Below, piece after piece: positions 16,955-24,951 of a DNA stretch of 37,548 nt (positions are counted from its first letter, which is position 1; every line of letters begins with the position of its first letter). The DNA is from Paracoccaceae bacterium (GTDB lineage Bacteria; Pseudomonadota; Alphaproteobacteria; Rhodobacterales; Rhodobacteraceae): NCBI GenBank assembly GCA_011620265.1, contig WOZM01000056.1, positions 1 through 37,548 on the forward strand, read 5' to 3'. Below the pieces are notes generated by a model. That model saw nothing but the letters and a program-made list of their open reading frames with translations. It did no database searches and was not told the origin of the DNA. Position numbers and translations under genes: made by a program.

Positions 16955-16983
16955 TTGCACCGCCGCGCCCACCCCCCTATCCT
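16955..16983 (+). promoter_or_regulatory. Candidate bhcABCD promoter
   Basis: TTGCAC (16955-16960), a 17-base spacer and TATCCT (16978-16983) lie 31 bp upstream of the bhcA ATG and just downstream of the inverted repeat. The spacing is ideal and both hexamers are moderate matches, as expected for an activator-dependent promoter. Confidence 0.5.
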
Positions 16984-17014
16984 GACCCTGTTCCCGAACC
17001 GAACGAGGCGCCAG

Positions 17015-18202
17015 ATGTCCTTCCAGAACCCGGTCTTCATCCCCGGCCCGACCAATATCCCCGAGGCGATCCGCAAGGCGGTGGACATGCCGACGATCGA
17101 CCATCGCTCGCCCCTTTTCGGCGAGATCCTGCATCCGGCGCGGGCGAACGTGCGGAAAGTGCTGCGTTCGGACAGTGCCGAGATCTTCGTCTTTCCCTCG
17201 ACCGGCACCGGCGGCTGGGAAACCGCGCTCACCAATACGCTGTCGCCCGGCGACAGGGTGCTCGCGGCGCGCAACGGCATGTTCTCGCAGCGCTGGATCG
17301 ACATGTGCCGGCGGCTCGGTCTCGAGGTCGAGGTGGTCGAGACGCCCTGGGGCGAGGGCATCCCGGCAAAGCGGTTCGAAACGATCCTGAGCGCCGACAA
17401 GGGGCATCGGATCAAGGCAGTCCTCGCCACCCATAACGAGACCGCGACCGGCGTCCGCTCCGACATTGCCGCGGTCCGCCGGGCGATGGATGCGACACGG
17501 CATCCGGCGCTTCTTTTCGTCGACGGCGTCTCCTCCATCGGCTCGATGGACTTCCGCATGGACGGCTGGGGCGTCGATATCGCCGTGACCGGCAGCCAGA
17601 AGGGCTTCATGCTCCCCGCCGGCCTCGCCATCCTCGGCTTCTCCGAAAAGGCGATGGAGGCGGGCAAGGCCGCCACCCTGCCCAGGTGCTTCTTCGATAT
17701 CCGCGACATGGAGAAGAGCTATGCCGCCAGCGGTTATCCCTACACACCGGCCGTCGGGCTTCTGAACGGGCTGAAGCTCGCGACCGAGATGCTTCTGGCC
17801 GAAGGACTCGACGCGGTCTTCGCCCGCCATCACCGTATCGCCGAAGGCGTGCGCCGGGCGGTCCATGCCTGGGGGCTGACGCTCTGCGCCGCCGCGCCCG
17901 ATCTCTGTTCCGACACGGTCAGCGCGATCCGCACGCCCGAGGGCTTCAACGCCACCGATATCGTGACCCGCGCCGCGAAAGAGTACGGCGTCGCCTTCGG
18001 GACCGGCCTCGGCGAGGTCGCGGGCAAGGTCTTCCGCATCGGCCATCTCGGCTCGATGACCGATGTCATGGCGCTCTCGGGGATCGCCACCGCCGAGATG
18101 GTGATGGTGGATCTCGGCCTGCCCGTCCGGCTTGGCTCCGGCGTCGCGGCGGCGCAGGATCACTATCGTCATGGCGCGCCGGCGAAGCAGGCCGCCGCAT
18201 GA
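17015..18202 (+). CDS. bhcA: Aspartate--glyoxylate aminotransferase BhcA
   Basis: A 395-aa PLP enzyme of the serine-glyoxylate/aspartate aminotransferase (class V) fold. In the beta-hydroxyaspartate cycle it transfers the amino group of L-aspartate to glyoxylate, giving oxaloacetate and glycine. Marks are NPVFIPGPTNIPEAIRKAVDMPTIDHRSPLF at the N-terminus, FPSTGTGGWE (60-69) for PLP phosphate, VDGVSSIGSMDF (169-180) with the PLP Asp, and the Schiff-base Lys196 in TGSQKGFMLP. ATG 17015 with GAGG six bases upstream matches the known protein start; an in-frame ATG 69 bases upstream lies in the promoter and is rejected. First gene of bhcABCD, with an ATGA overlap to the following frame. Confidence 0.95.
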   Translation: MSFQNPVFIPGPTNIPEAIRKAVDMPTIDHRSPLFGEILHPARANVRKVLRSDSAEIFVFPSTGTGGWETALTNTLSPGDRVLAARNGMFSQRWIDMCRRLGLEVEVVETPWGEGIPAKRFETILSADKGHRIKAVLATHNETATGVRSDIAAVRRAMDATRHPALLFVDGVSSIGSMDFRMDGWGVDIAVTGSQKGFMLPAGLAILGFSEKAMEAGKAATLPRCFFDIRDMEKSYAASGYPYTPAVGLLNGLKLATEMLLAEGLDAVFARHHRIAEGVRRAVHAWGLTLCAAAPDLCSDTVSAIRTPEGFNATDIVTRAAKEYGVAFGTGLGEVAGKVFRIGHLGSMTDVMALSGIATAEMVMVDLGLPVRLGSGVAAAQDHYRHGAPAKQAAA

Positions 18203-18213
18203 AGGACCTCGAC

Positions 18214-19167
18214 ATGGACATCCCGACCTTTCAGGACGTTCTGGCCGCGCATGACCGGATCGCGCCCTACATCCACCGCACTCCGGTGCTGACCTCGTCC
18301 TGTCTGAACGACCTCACCGGGGCCGAGCTTTTCTTCAAGTGCGAGAATTTCCAGAAGGCCGGTGCGTTCAAGGCGCGCGGCGCCTCGAACGCGGTCTTCG
18401 GGCTCAGCGACGATCAGGCCGCGAAGGGCGTCGCAACCCATTCCAGCGGCAATCACGGCCTCTCGCTCTCCTACGCCGCCGGCCGCAGGGGCATCCCCTG
18501 CACCGTGGTGATGCCGCGCACCGCCCCGCAGGCCAAGAAGGACGCGGTGAAGGGCTATGGCGGGCGCATCGTCGAGTGCGAGCCCTCAACGTCGAGCCGC
18601 GAGGCGGTCTTCGCCGGGGTTCTGGCCGAGACCGGCGCCGAATTCGTCCACCCCTACAACGATCCGCGCGTCATCGCCGGGCAGGCGACATGTTCGCGCG
18701 AGCTGAACGGGCAGGTCGAGGGGCTCGACGCCGTGATTGCGCCCATCGGCGGCGGCGGCATGATCTCGGGCACCTGCCTCACGCTTGCGACGGTCGCGCC
18801 GCGGGTGAAGATCTACGCGGCCGAGCCTAAGCAGGCGGACGACGCCGCGCGCTCCTTCCGGGCGGGCCATATCATCGCCGACGACGCGCCGGAAACGGTG
18901 GCGGACGGGCTGAAAGTGCCGCTGAAGGAGCTGACCTGGCATTTCGTGAAGAACCACGTCACCGACATCCTGACGGCCGGGGAGGACGAGATCGTCGCGG
19001 CGATGAAACTGACCTGGACCCGGATGAAGATCGTGATGGAACCGTCGAGCGCCGTGCCGCTCGCCACGATCCTGCGGAACCCCGACACCTTTCGCGGCAA
19101 GCGCGTCGGCGTCATCATTACCGGCGGCAACGTCGATCTGGACAAACTGCCCTGGATGAAGGGTTGA
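18214..19167 (+). CDS. bhcB: erythro-beta-hydroxyaspartate dehydratase BhcB
   Basis: A 317-aa PLP dehydratase of the threonine dehydratase/serine racemase fold, which removes water from (2R,3S)-beta-hydroxyaspartate to give iminosuccinate. PLP lysine is Lys53 in GAFKARGASNA, the substrate loop THSSGNHG is at 75-82, and the phosphate-binding glycine loop GGGGM at 179-183. Two starts are possible: ATG 18199, overlapping the bhcA stop (ATGA), and ATG 18214. I prefer 18214 because AAGGA within the first start region is spaced seven bases before it and MDIPTF matches the homologous N-terminus. It is followed after ten bases by bhcC. Confidence 0.93.
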   Translation: MDIPTFQDVLAAHDRIAPYIHRTPVLTSSCLNDLTGAELFFKCENFQKAGAFKARGASNAVFGLSDDQAAKGVATHSSGNHGLSLSYAAGRRGIPCTVVMPRTAPQAKKDAVKGYGGRIVECEPSTSSREAVFAGVLAETGAEFVHPYNDPRVIAGQATCSRELNGQVEGLDAVIAPIGGGGMISGTCLTLATVAPRVKIYAAEPKQADDAARSFRAGHIIADDAPETVADGLKVPLKELTWHFVKNHVTDILTAGEDEIVAAMKLTWTRMKIVMEPSSAVPLATILRNPDTFRGKRVGVIITGGNVDLDKLPWMKG

Positions 19168-19177
19168 GGAGGACACC

Positions 19178-20341
19178 ATGACCGCACATGACCGTTACGC
19201 GAATCTCGAGGTGGGCTACGACATTCCGGCGAAGCCCGGCATGGACGAGGCCGATATCCAGACCCCCTGTCTGATCCTCGACCTCGACGCGCTGGAGCGC
19301 AACATCGCGAAGATGGGCACCTACGCGAAGGCGCACGGGATGCGCCACCGCAGCCACGGCAAGATGCACAAGTCGGTCGATGTCCAGAAGCTGCAGGAAA
19401 AGCTTGGCGGCGCGGTTGGCGTCTGCTGCCAGAAGGTGTCGGAGGCCGAGGTCTTCGTGCGCGGCGGCATCAAGGATGTGCTGGTCTCGAACCAGGTCCG
19501 CGATCCGCTGAAGATCGACCGGCTGGCGCGACTGCCGAAACTGGGGTCGTCGATCATCGTCTGTGTCGATGACATCGCCAATGTGGCGGACCTCTCGGCC
19601 GCCGCCGTCCGGCACGACACCGAGCTTGGCGTCTTTGTCGAGATCGACTGCGGCGCCGGGCGCTGCGGCGTCACGACGACCGAGGCCGTCCTGCGGATCG
19701 CCAAGGCCGTCGATGCCGCGCCGGGGCTGAAATTCACCGGCATTCAGGCCTATCAGGGCGCGATGCAGCATCTCGACAGCTACGCGGCGCGCAAGGACAA
19801 GCTCGACATTGCCATCGCCATGGTGGCCGAGGCGGTCACGGCGCTGAAGGCGGCCGGGCTTGACCCCGAACTGGTCTCGGGTGGCGGCACCGGCAGCTAC
19901 TATTTCGAGGCCGGTTCCGGCGTCTACAACGAGCTTCAATGCGGCTCCTACGCCTTCATGGATGCCGATTACGGCCGCATCCTCGACGCGGACGGCCAGC
20001 GGATCGACCGCGGCGAGTGGGAAAACGCGCTCTTCATCCTGACCTCGGTGATGAGCCATGTGAAACCCGACAAGGCGATCTGCGATGCCGGCCTCAAGGC
20101 CCAGTCAATCGACAGCGGACTGCCGGTCGTCTTCGGCCGCGACGACGTGACATACGTCAAGTGTTCGGACGAGCACGGAGTGATCGAGGACCCGAATGGC
20201 GCGCTGAAGGTCAACGACAGGTTGCGGCTCGTCCCCGGCCATTGCGATCCGACCTGCAACGTCCATGACTGGTATGTCGGGGTCCGGGGCGGCAAGGTCG
20301 AATGCCTGTGGCCGGTCTCGGCGCGGGGCAAGGCCTACTGA
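19178..20341 (+). CDS. bhcC: beta-Hydroxyaspartate aldolase BhcC
   Basis: A 387-aa PLP enzyme of the D-threonine aldolase (alanine-racemase-like fold III) family. It condenses glycine with glyoxylate to (2R,3S)-beta-hydroxyaspartate, the C-C bond-forming step of the cycle. The PLP lysine is in HRSHGKMHKSVDVQ (Lys62 by family position). The divalent-metal site is at the C-terminus in VPGHCDPTCN (His355, Asp357). The barrel strands DIQTPCLILDLDALERN and VFVEIDCGAGRCGV are typical. A strong GAGGAGG site precedes ATG 19178. Preceded by bhcB (10-bp gap) and followed by bhcD after 27 bp. Confidence 0.95.
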   Translation: MTAHDRYANLEVGYDIPAKPGMDEADIQTPCLILDLDALERNIAKMGTYAKAHGMRHRSHGKMHKSVDVQKLQEKLGGAVGVCCQKVSEAEVFVRGGIKDVLVSNQVRDPLKIDRLARLPKLGSSIIVCVDDIANVADLSAAAVRHDTELGVFVEIDCGAGRCGVTTTEAVLRIAKAVDAAPGLKFTGIQAYQGAMQHLDSYAARKDKLDIAIAMVAEAVTALKAAGLDPELVSGGGTGSYYFEAGSGVYNELQCGSYAFMDADYGRILDADGQRIDRGEWENALFILTSVMSHVKPDKAICDAGLKAQSIDSGLPVVFGRDDVTYVKCSDEHGVIEDPNGALKVNDRLRLVPGHCDPTCNVHDWYVGVRGGKVECLWPVSARGKAY

Positions 20342-20368
20342 CCGCAACCCCCTTTCGAAAGGCTCCCC

Positions 20369-21331
20369 ATGCTCATCATCCCCGAGGCGCTGATCGCCGA
20401 TCTCGTCACGCCCGAAGATGCCTTCGCCGCGGTCGAGGCGACCTTCGCCGCGATGGCGCGGGGCGAGGCCTGCAACTTCCCCGTCGTGCGCGAGGCGCTC
20501 GGCGAGGGGCGGCAATACGGGTTCAAGTCCGGGCTCGACCGGGCGGGCAGGACGCTCGGGCTGAAGGCGGGGGGCTACTTCCCGGGCAATGCCGCGAAGG
20601 GGATCGCCAATCACCAGTCCACGGTCTGTCTCTTCGACCCCGAAACCGGGCGCCCGACGGCGATGGTGGGCGGCAACCTGCTGACGGCGCTCCGCACCGC
20701 CGCCGCGTCGGCGATCTCCATCGACCGGCTGGCGCGGCAGGATGCGAAGGTGCTCGGCATGGTCGGCGCCGGCCATCAGGCGGCGTTCCAGCTCCGCGCC
20801 GCCGCCCGGGTGCGGCGCTTCGAGAAGGTCGTGGCGTGGAACCTCCACCCCGAGATGCTGCCCCGGCTCGGCGCGGTCGCGGCCGAACTGGGCCTGCCCT
20901 TCGAGGCGGTCAGCCTCGACCGGCTTGGCGCGGAGGCGGATGTGATCGTCACCATCACCTCCTCGCCCGCCGCCGCGCTTCTTGACGCGCATGTCCGGCC
21001 CGGCACGCATCTGGCCTGCATGGGGACCGACACGAAGGGCAAGCAGGAAGTCGAGCCGGCGCTTCTCGCCCGCGCCCGCCTTTTCACCGACGAGGTCGCG
21101 CAATCCGTCAGCATCGGCGAGACCCAGCACGCCATCGCCGCCGGCCTGATCGCGGCGGCCGACATCACCCCGCTCGGCGCGGTGATCGCAGGCCTTGCCG
21201 AGGGCCGCCGGTCTGACCGGGAAATCACGCTCTTCGACGGCACGGGGGTCGGGCTCCAGGATCTCGCCGTCGCGCAGGCGGCGGTGTCGCGGGCGGTGGA
21301 GCGCGGGATCGCACGCAAGGTCGAGATCTGA
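20369..21331 (+). CDS. bhcD: Iminosuccinate reductase BhcD
   Basis: A 320-aa enzyme of the ornithine cyclodeaminase/mu-crystallin family. In the cycle it reduces iminosuccinate to L-aspartate with NAD(P)H, regenerating the amino donor for BhcA. Visible are the family's substrate region GFKSGLDRAGRTLGLKAGGYFPGN (Lys66 at the ligand position), HQSTVCLFDPETGRP, the LLTALRTAAASA helix, the Rossmann loop GMVGAGHQAAFQL (130-142), and a late ACMGTDTKGKQE. Length is normal. A modest AGG site precedes the ATG. Last gene of the operon; a multi-hairpin noncoding cluster follows. Confidence 0.95.
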   Translation: MLIIPEALIADLVTPEDAFAAVEATFAAMARGEACNFPVVREALGEGRQYGFKSGLDRAGRTLGLKAGGYFPGNAAKGIANHQSTVCLFDPETGRPTAMVGGNLLTALRTAAASAISIDRLARQDAKVLGMVGAGHQAAFQLRAAARVRRFEKVVAWNLHPEMLPRLGAVAAELGLPFEAVSLDRLGAEADVIVTITSSPAAALLDAHVRPGTHLACMGTDTKGKQEVEPALLARARLFTDEVAQSVSIGETQHAIAAGLIAAADITPLGAVIAGLAEGRRSDREITLFDGTGVGLQDLAVAQAAVSRAVERGIARKVEI

Positions 21332-21346
21332 CGCGCGGGAAGCGGC

Positions 21347-21466
21347 GGGGGCGCTGCCCCCACCGTTCATTGGTTCATCGAACCAATGAACGTCCCCCGA
21401 GGTATTTTCACCACAATGAAAGGAAGGATCACTCTTTCATTGTGGTTCAAATACCTCCGCCGGAGG
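21347..21466. repeat. Cluster of three hairpins after bhcD
   Basis: Three stems lie in tandem: GGGGGC-GCT-GCCCCC (21347-21361); a perfect 13-bp stem CGTTCATTGGTTC-ATC-complement (21364-21392); and a 24-bp stem with two mismatches (arms 21399-21422 and 21434-21457, 11-base loop). The right arm continues into CGCCGGAGG. The third stem contains the GAGGTATTT...CAATGAAAG form of the dispersed repeat seen after ugd and znuB, here as an inverted pair. It fills the 251-bp gap between bhcD and the GAPDH gene and probably ends the bhc transcript. Confidence 0.75.
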
Positions 21467-21582
21467 CGGCCCCGGCCGAAATCCGCACCGCTGTATCGGG
21501 TACAAGATGAGGCTTTCCGCCGGTTGCGCGCGGCGTGATGTCGTGGTCTGACAGGGGCTGGATCAGCCACGGAGGGCCCCGG

Positions 21583-22569
21583 ATGACGGTTCGCATCGCG
21601 ATCAACGGTTTCGGCCGCATCGGCCGGTCGGTCCTCAGGGCCGCCTTGTCCGATCCGGCCCATGCCGACCTCGAGATCGTCGCGATCAACGATATCGCGC
21701 GGCCGGAAATGGCCGCCTATCTCTTCGAATACGACAGCACCTTCGGCCCGTGGAAAGGCGAGGTCAGGCTGGAGGCCGGCGCGCTCGTCGTCGACGGCCG
21801 GCATATCCGGTTGACGGGCGCGCGCGATCTTTCCGCGCTCGACCTTGCCGGCGTCGACATCGCGATGGAGTGTACCGGGCTCGGCGGCGAGCGGTCGTTT
21901 GCCGAGGCCGGGCTGAAGGCCGGGGCCGGGCGGGTTCTGGTCTCGGGCCCCTCGGCAACGGCGGACTACACGCTGGTCATCGGCGCCAACGAGGACGGGC
22001 TGACGCCCGGGCACCGGATCGTCTCCAACGCCTCCTGCACGACGAACGCGCTCGCCCCCCTCGTCCGGCTCGTCGACCGCGAATGGGGGGTGGAGACCGG
22101 CTGGATGACCACGATCCACTGCTATACCGGCAGCCAGCCTATGGTCGACGCGCCCGGCGCCGATTTCGCCCGGAGCCGCGCCGCGGCGTTGTCGATGGTG
22201 CCGACCACGACCTCGGCGCAGCGGCTGCTGGACGTCGTGTTGCCCGCGATCGCCGGCCGGATCGAGGGGGCGGCGGTCCGGGTTCCGGTCGCCTCGGTCT
22301 CGGCCGTGGACCTGTCGGTGATGACGCGCGCAAAGCCGGGGCGGGAGGCGGTGAATGTGGCGCTGGCGGCGGCCGGCGGCGTAATCGGCTGGACCGGGCG
22401 GCCGCTCGTCTCGTCCGACCTCCGCGCACGGCCCGAGAGCATCGTCATGGCGCTGCCGGAAACCCATGTGACCAAAGGTGGCCTGATCCGGGTCTTTGGC
22501 TGGTATGACAATGAATGGGGCTTTTCCAACCGGATGCTCGACGCGGCGCGGCGGATGGCGCGGTTCTGA
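21583..22569 (+). CDS. Type I glyceraldehyde-3-phosphate dehydrogenase paralogue
   Basis: A 328-aa phosphorylating aldehyde dehydrogenase of the GapA/Epd superfamily. The Rossmann start is MTVRIAINGFGRIGRSVLRA with Asp37 (AINDIA) pointing to NAD. Catalytic Cys152 is in SNASCTTNALAPL and His179 in MTTIHCYTGSQ. The C-terminus VFGWYDNEWGFSNRM is canonical. Several spots are not: SGPSATADYTLVIGAN for the usual SAP..TVVYGVN region, SQPMVD after the catalytic His, and VASVSAVDLSV, which recalls erythrose-4-phosphate dehydrogenase. So it could be a second GAPDH or an Epd-like enzyme. GGAGG sits seven bases before ATG 21583. Monocistronic with a hairpin after it. Confidence 0.85.
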   Translation: MTVRIAINGFGRIGRSVLRAALSDPAHADLEIVAINDIARPEMAAYLFEYDSTFGPWKGEVRLEAGALVVDGRHIRLTGARDLSALDLAGVDIAMECTGLGGERSFAEAGLKAGAGRVLVSGPSATADYTLVIGANEDGLTPGHRIVSNASCTTNALAPLVRLVDREWGVETGWMTTIHCYTGSQPMVDAPGADFARSRAAALSMVPTTTSAQRLLDVVLPAIAGRIEGAAVRVPVASVSAVDLSVMTRAKPGREAVNVALAAAGGVIGWTGRPLVSSDLRARPESIVMALPETHVTKGGLIRVFGWYDNEWGFSNRMLDAARRMARF

Positions 22570-22575
22570 GCCGGT

Positions 22576-22603
22576 GAATTCCCGCGCTTTCGGGCGGCAA
22601 TTC
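22576..22603 (+). terminator. Imperfect hairpin after the GAPDH gene
   Basis: GAATT/AATTC outer arms (22576-22580, 22599-22603) and an inner CCCG/CGGG stem (22581-22584, 22591-22594), with a four-base bulge, lie seven bases after the stop. Probably a weak terminator before the lysR gene. Confidence 0.4.
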
Positions 22604-22643
22604 TGCGATTGTCGGCCAGACTGCATCCGAATCGGAACAAGAT

Positions 22644-23546
22644 ATGGACCGCCTCGCCACTGACCGCATGTTCATCGCGGTGATGGAGACCGGCAGCTTC
22701 ACCGCCGCCGCCGAGCGGCTCGGCACAAGCTCCGGCCAGGCCTCGAAGCTGGTCTCGAAGCTTGAGGCCGGCTTGGGTGTGCGGCTTCTCAACCGCACCA
22801 CGCGGGCGGTCTCGGCGACGGAAGTCGGACGCGCCTATTTCGAGCAGGTCCGCGCCCTGATCGAGGATTACGACACGCTCGACCAGAGTGTGCTCGACGC
22901 CGCCCATGCGCCGCGCGGGCGTGTGCGGCTGACCGCGCCGCTGACCTTCGGCACAGCCGAACTGGTCCCCGCCCTCAACGCCTTCGCCTGCGCCTATCCC
23001 GAGATTTCGCTCGAGGTGAGCTTCACCGACCGCATCGTGACCCTCGTGGACGAAGGCTTCGACGCCGCGATCCGCGTCGGCCGGCCGGCGGATACCACGC
23101 TGATCGCCCGGAAGCTTTGCGAGATGCGGTTGGTTCTGGTGGCTTCGGCAGAGTATCTCGACCGGCGCGGCGCACCGGAGGCGCCCGAGGATCTGGCGGC
23201 GCATGACTGCATCATCGACACCAATTTCCGCGATCCCGGCCGCTGGCATTTCCGCCGTGACGGGCTGGTCGTGCCGGTTCCGGTGCGCGGCCGGCTGAGC
23301 TATTCCAATGCCGATGCCTGCCTGAAGGCGGCCGAGGCGGGGCTCGGCCTCGCCTATGTGCCGGAATTCGTCGCGGCCGGGAGCCTGCGCGCCGGCCGGG
23401 TGCGCGCCCTTCTCGGCGATCATGGCGACGAGCCTTACGGCGTCTTCGCCTTCTATCCGCCGGGGCGGCATCTTGCGGCGAAGGTGCGGGTTCTCGTCGA
23501 TCACCTCGTCCGGCATTTTCGCGACGGTGGCGGGTGGAGCCTCTGA
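22644..23546 (+). CDS. LysR-family transcriptional regulator
   Basis: A 300-aa LysR-type regulator. The N-terminal winged HTH is residues ~4-62 (ATDRMFIAVMETGSFTAAAERLGTSSGQASKLVSKLEAGLGVRLLNRTTRAVSATEVG). The effector-binding domain follows a linker helix (RGRVRLTAPLTFGTAELVPALNAF...LEVSFTDRIVTLVDEGFDAAIRVG). It belongs to the DsdC/PecT-like 'RLTAP' subgroup. GGAAC about eight bases upstream serves as ribosome site. It is on the same strand as doxX and the VOC gene. An AT-richer stretch in the 125-bp gap downstream (about 23561-23612) has an imperfect dyad, and may be its target. Confidence 0.9.
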   Translation: MDRLATDRMFIAVMETGSFTAAAERLGTSSGQASKLVSKLEAGLGVRLLNRTTRAVSATEVGRAYFEQVRALIEDYDTLDQSVLDAAHAPRGRVRLTAPLTFGTAELVPALNAFACAYPEISLEVSFTDRIVTLVDEGFDAAIRVGRPADTTLIARKLCEMRLVLVASAEYLDRRGAPEAPEDLAAHDCIIDTNFRDPGRWHFRRDGLVVPVPVRGRLSYSNADACLKAAEAGLGLAYVPEFVAAGSLRAGRVRALLGDHGDEPYGVFAFYPPGRHLAAKVRVLVDHLVRHFRDGGGWSL

Positions 23547-23671
23547 TCGCCAATTGCTTCCGAAATGGATGAGATTAACTTCCCTTGGCCTGGATTATCA
23601 TTTTCGGGGAAGCAGGCCATTTTCCCTCCATCCGCCCGAAAAGGGCTTTGCGAACAGGACAGGAGACGACG

Positions 23672-24109
23672 ATGACCACCTACGACACCACCCGCACCGA
23701 CGGCCTTGCCGCCGCCTCGAACGCCCGATACGCCGCCCTGATCCTGCGGGTCGCGATGGGTGGGCTCTTCCTCGCCCATGTCTGGCTGAAGATCGCGGTC
23801 TTCACGCCTGCGGGCACGGCCGGCTATTTTGTCTCGCTCGGGCTGCCGGGCTTTCTTGCCTATGTGACCATCGCCGCCGAGCTTGCGGGCAGTCTGGCAC
23901 TCATCGCCGGGCTCTGGACTCGCTGGGTGTCGCTGGCGCTTGTGCCGGTTCTCGTCGGGGCGGCCTGGTTCGGCCACGGCTCGGCCGGGTTCTTCTTTTC
24001 CAACCCCAATGGCGGCTGGGAATTCCCGGCGTTCTGGGCGGTGACACTGATCGTGCAGGCGCTTCTCGGAGATGGCGCCTACGCTCTCGGCAAGCCGGCG
24101 GCGCGCTGA
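23672..24109 (+). CDS. DoxX family membrane protein
   Basis: A 145-aa integral membrane protein with four hydrophobic helices. The DoxX opening (ALILRVAMGGLFLAHVWLKIAVF) is followed by GYFVSLGLPGFLAYVTIAAELAGSLALIAGL and a final WAVTLIVQALLGDGAYAL. Bacterial DoxX proteins are membrane partners of redox or detoxification enzymes, often quinone- or thiol-related, but no specific reaction can be read here. AGGAGA before ATG 23672 fixes the start; a longer frame from 23585 has no ribosome site. Between it and the VOC gene are only 28 bp, so the two are likely co-transcribed under the LysR protein. Confidence 0.88.
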   Translation: MTTYDTTRTDGLAAASNARYAALILRVAMGGLFLAHVWLKIAVFTPAGTAGYFVSLGLPGFLAYVTIAAELAGSLALIAGLWTRWVSLALVPVLVGAAWFGHGSAGFFFSNPNGGWEFPAFWAVTLIVQALLGDGAYALGKPAAR

Positions 24110-24137
24110 GGCGCCGGCCCATCGAGGGAGACGGCCC

Positions 24138-24947
24138 ATGTCCACCAGCAGCGCCCCCATCGAGATCGGCCGCGTCGCGCTGACAGTGCGCGACATCGAC
24201 AAGGTCGCCGGCTTTTATGAGGCCGCACTCGGCCTCGAACCGCTCGCCTCGGACGGCGCGACCCGCCGGCTCGGCGCCGGCGGGCGGGTCCTTCTGGAAC
24301 TGCGCGCCGATCCCGCCGCGCGCCGGGCCTCGGCCCGCGAGGCGGGGCTCTTCCACACCGCCTTCCTGATGCCCGGCCGCGCCGCCCTCGCCCGCTGGCT
24401 CGTCCATGCGGCCGAGTCCGGGCTCCGGCTGCAGGGCGCCTCCGACCATCTGGTGAGCGAGGCGATCTACCTCGCCGATCCCGAGGGCAACGGGATCGAG
24501 ATCTATGTCGACCGTCCCCGCGAAGAGTGGCCGCACGAGAACGGCGAACTGCGGATGGCGACCGATCCCCTCGACCTGAACGCGCTGGCCGCTTCGGCCG
24601 ATGCGCCGTGGCGCGGCGCGCCGGACGGCATGGTCGTCGGCCATGTCCACCTCCAGGTCGGCGCGGTGCCCGGGGCCGAGGCATTCTATGTGGGCCAACT
24701 CGGCTTCGAGGTGACGACGCACTATCCCGGCGCCGCCTTCTACGGCTCGGGCGGCTATCACCACCATCTTGGCGCCAATGTCTGGAACAGCCGGGGCGCG
24801 GGACGGCGCAGCGAGGGCACGACCGGGCTCGCCGATCTGGAGCTGCTCGCCGATCCGTCGGAATACGACCGGATCGCCGTCGGACCCGGGACCGCGCTCC
24901 GCGATCCCTGGGGCACGTCGGTGACGGTCACACGAAAGGCGGCCTGA
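24138..24947 (+). CDS. Two-domain VOC family protein, CatE-like
   Basis: A 269-aa protein with two vicinal-oxygen-chelate domains, arranged like CatE-type ring-cleaving dioxygenases and related glyoxalase-fold proteins. Domain 1 is IEIGRVALTVRDIDKVAGFY to LADPEGNGIEIYVDRPREEWPHENGE. Domain 2 begins MVVGHVHLQVGAVPGAEAFYVGQLGF and contains GGYHHHLGANVW. His residues of GHVH and HHH are likely metal ligands in domain 2. The closing ALRDPWGTSVTV lacks the Glu usually found there, so the metal site or activity may differ from true catechol dioxygenases. With lysR and doxX it suggests an inducible response to aromatic or quinone compounds (inference). It ends four bases from the convergent aminotransferase gene. 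Confidence 0.82.
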   Translation: MSTSSAPIEIGRVALTVRDIDKVAGFYEAALGLEPLASDGATRRLGAGGRVLLELRADPAARRASAREAGLFHTAFLMPGRAALARWLVHAAESGLRLQGASDHLVSEAIYLADPEGNGIEIYVDRPREEWPHENGELRMATDPLDLNALAASADAPWRGAPDGMVVGHVHLQVGAVPGAEAFYVGQLGFEVTTHYPGAAFYGSGGYHHHLGANVWNSRGAGRRSEGTTGLADLELLADPSEYDRIAVGPGTALRDPWGTSVTVTRKAA

Positions 24948-24951
24948 TGGA

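Noticed and set aside
21364-21392. Hairpin as a tRNA or other structured RNA gene
   Set aside because: A simple perfect stem with a three-base loop; no cloverleaf, T-loop or anticodon arm.
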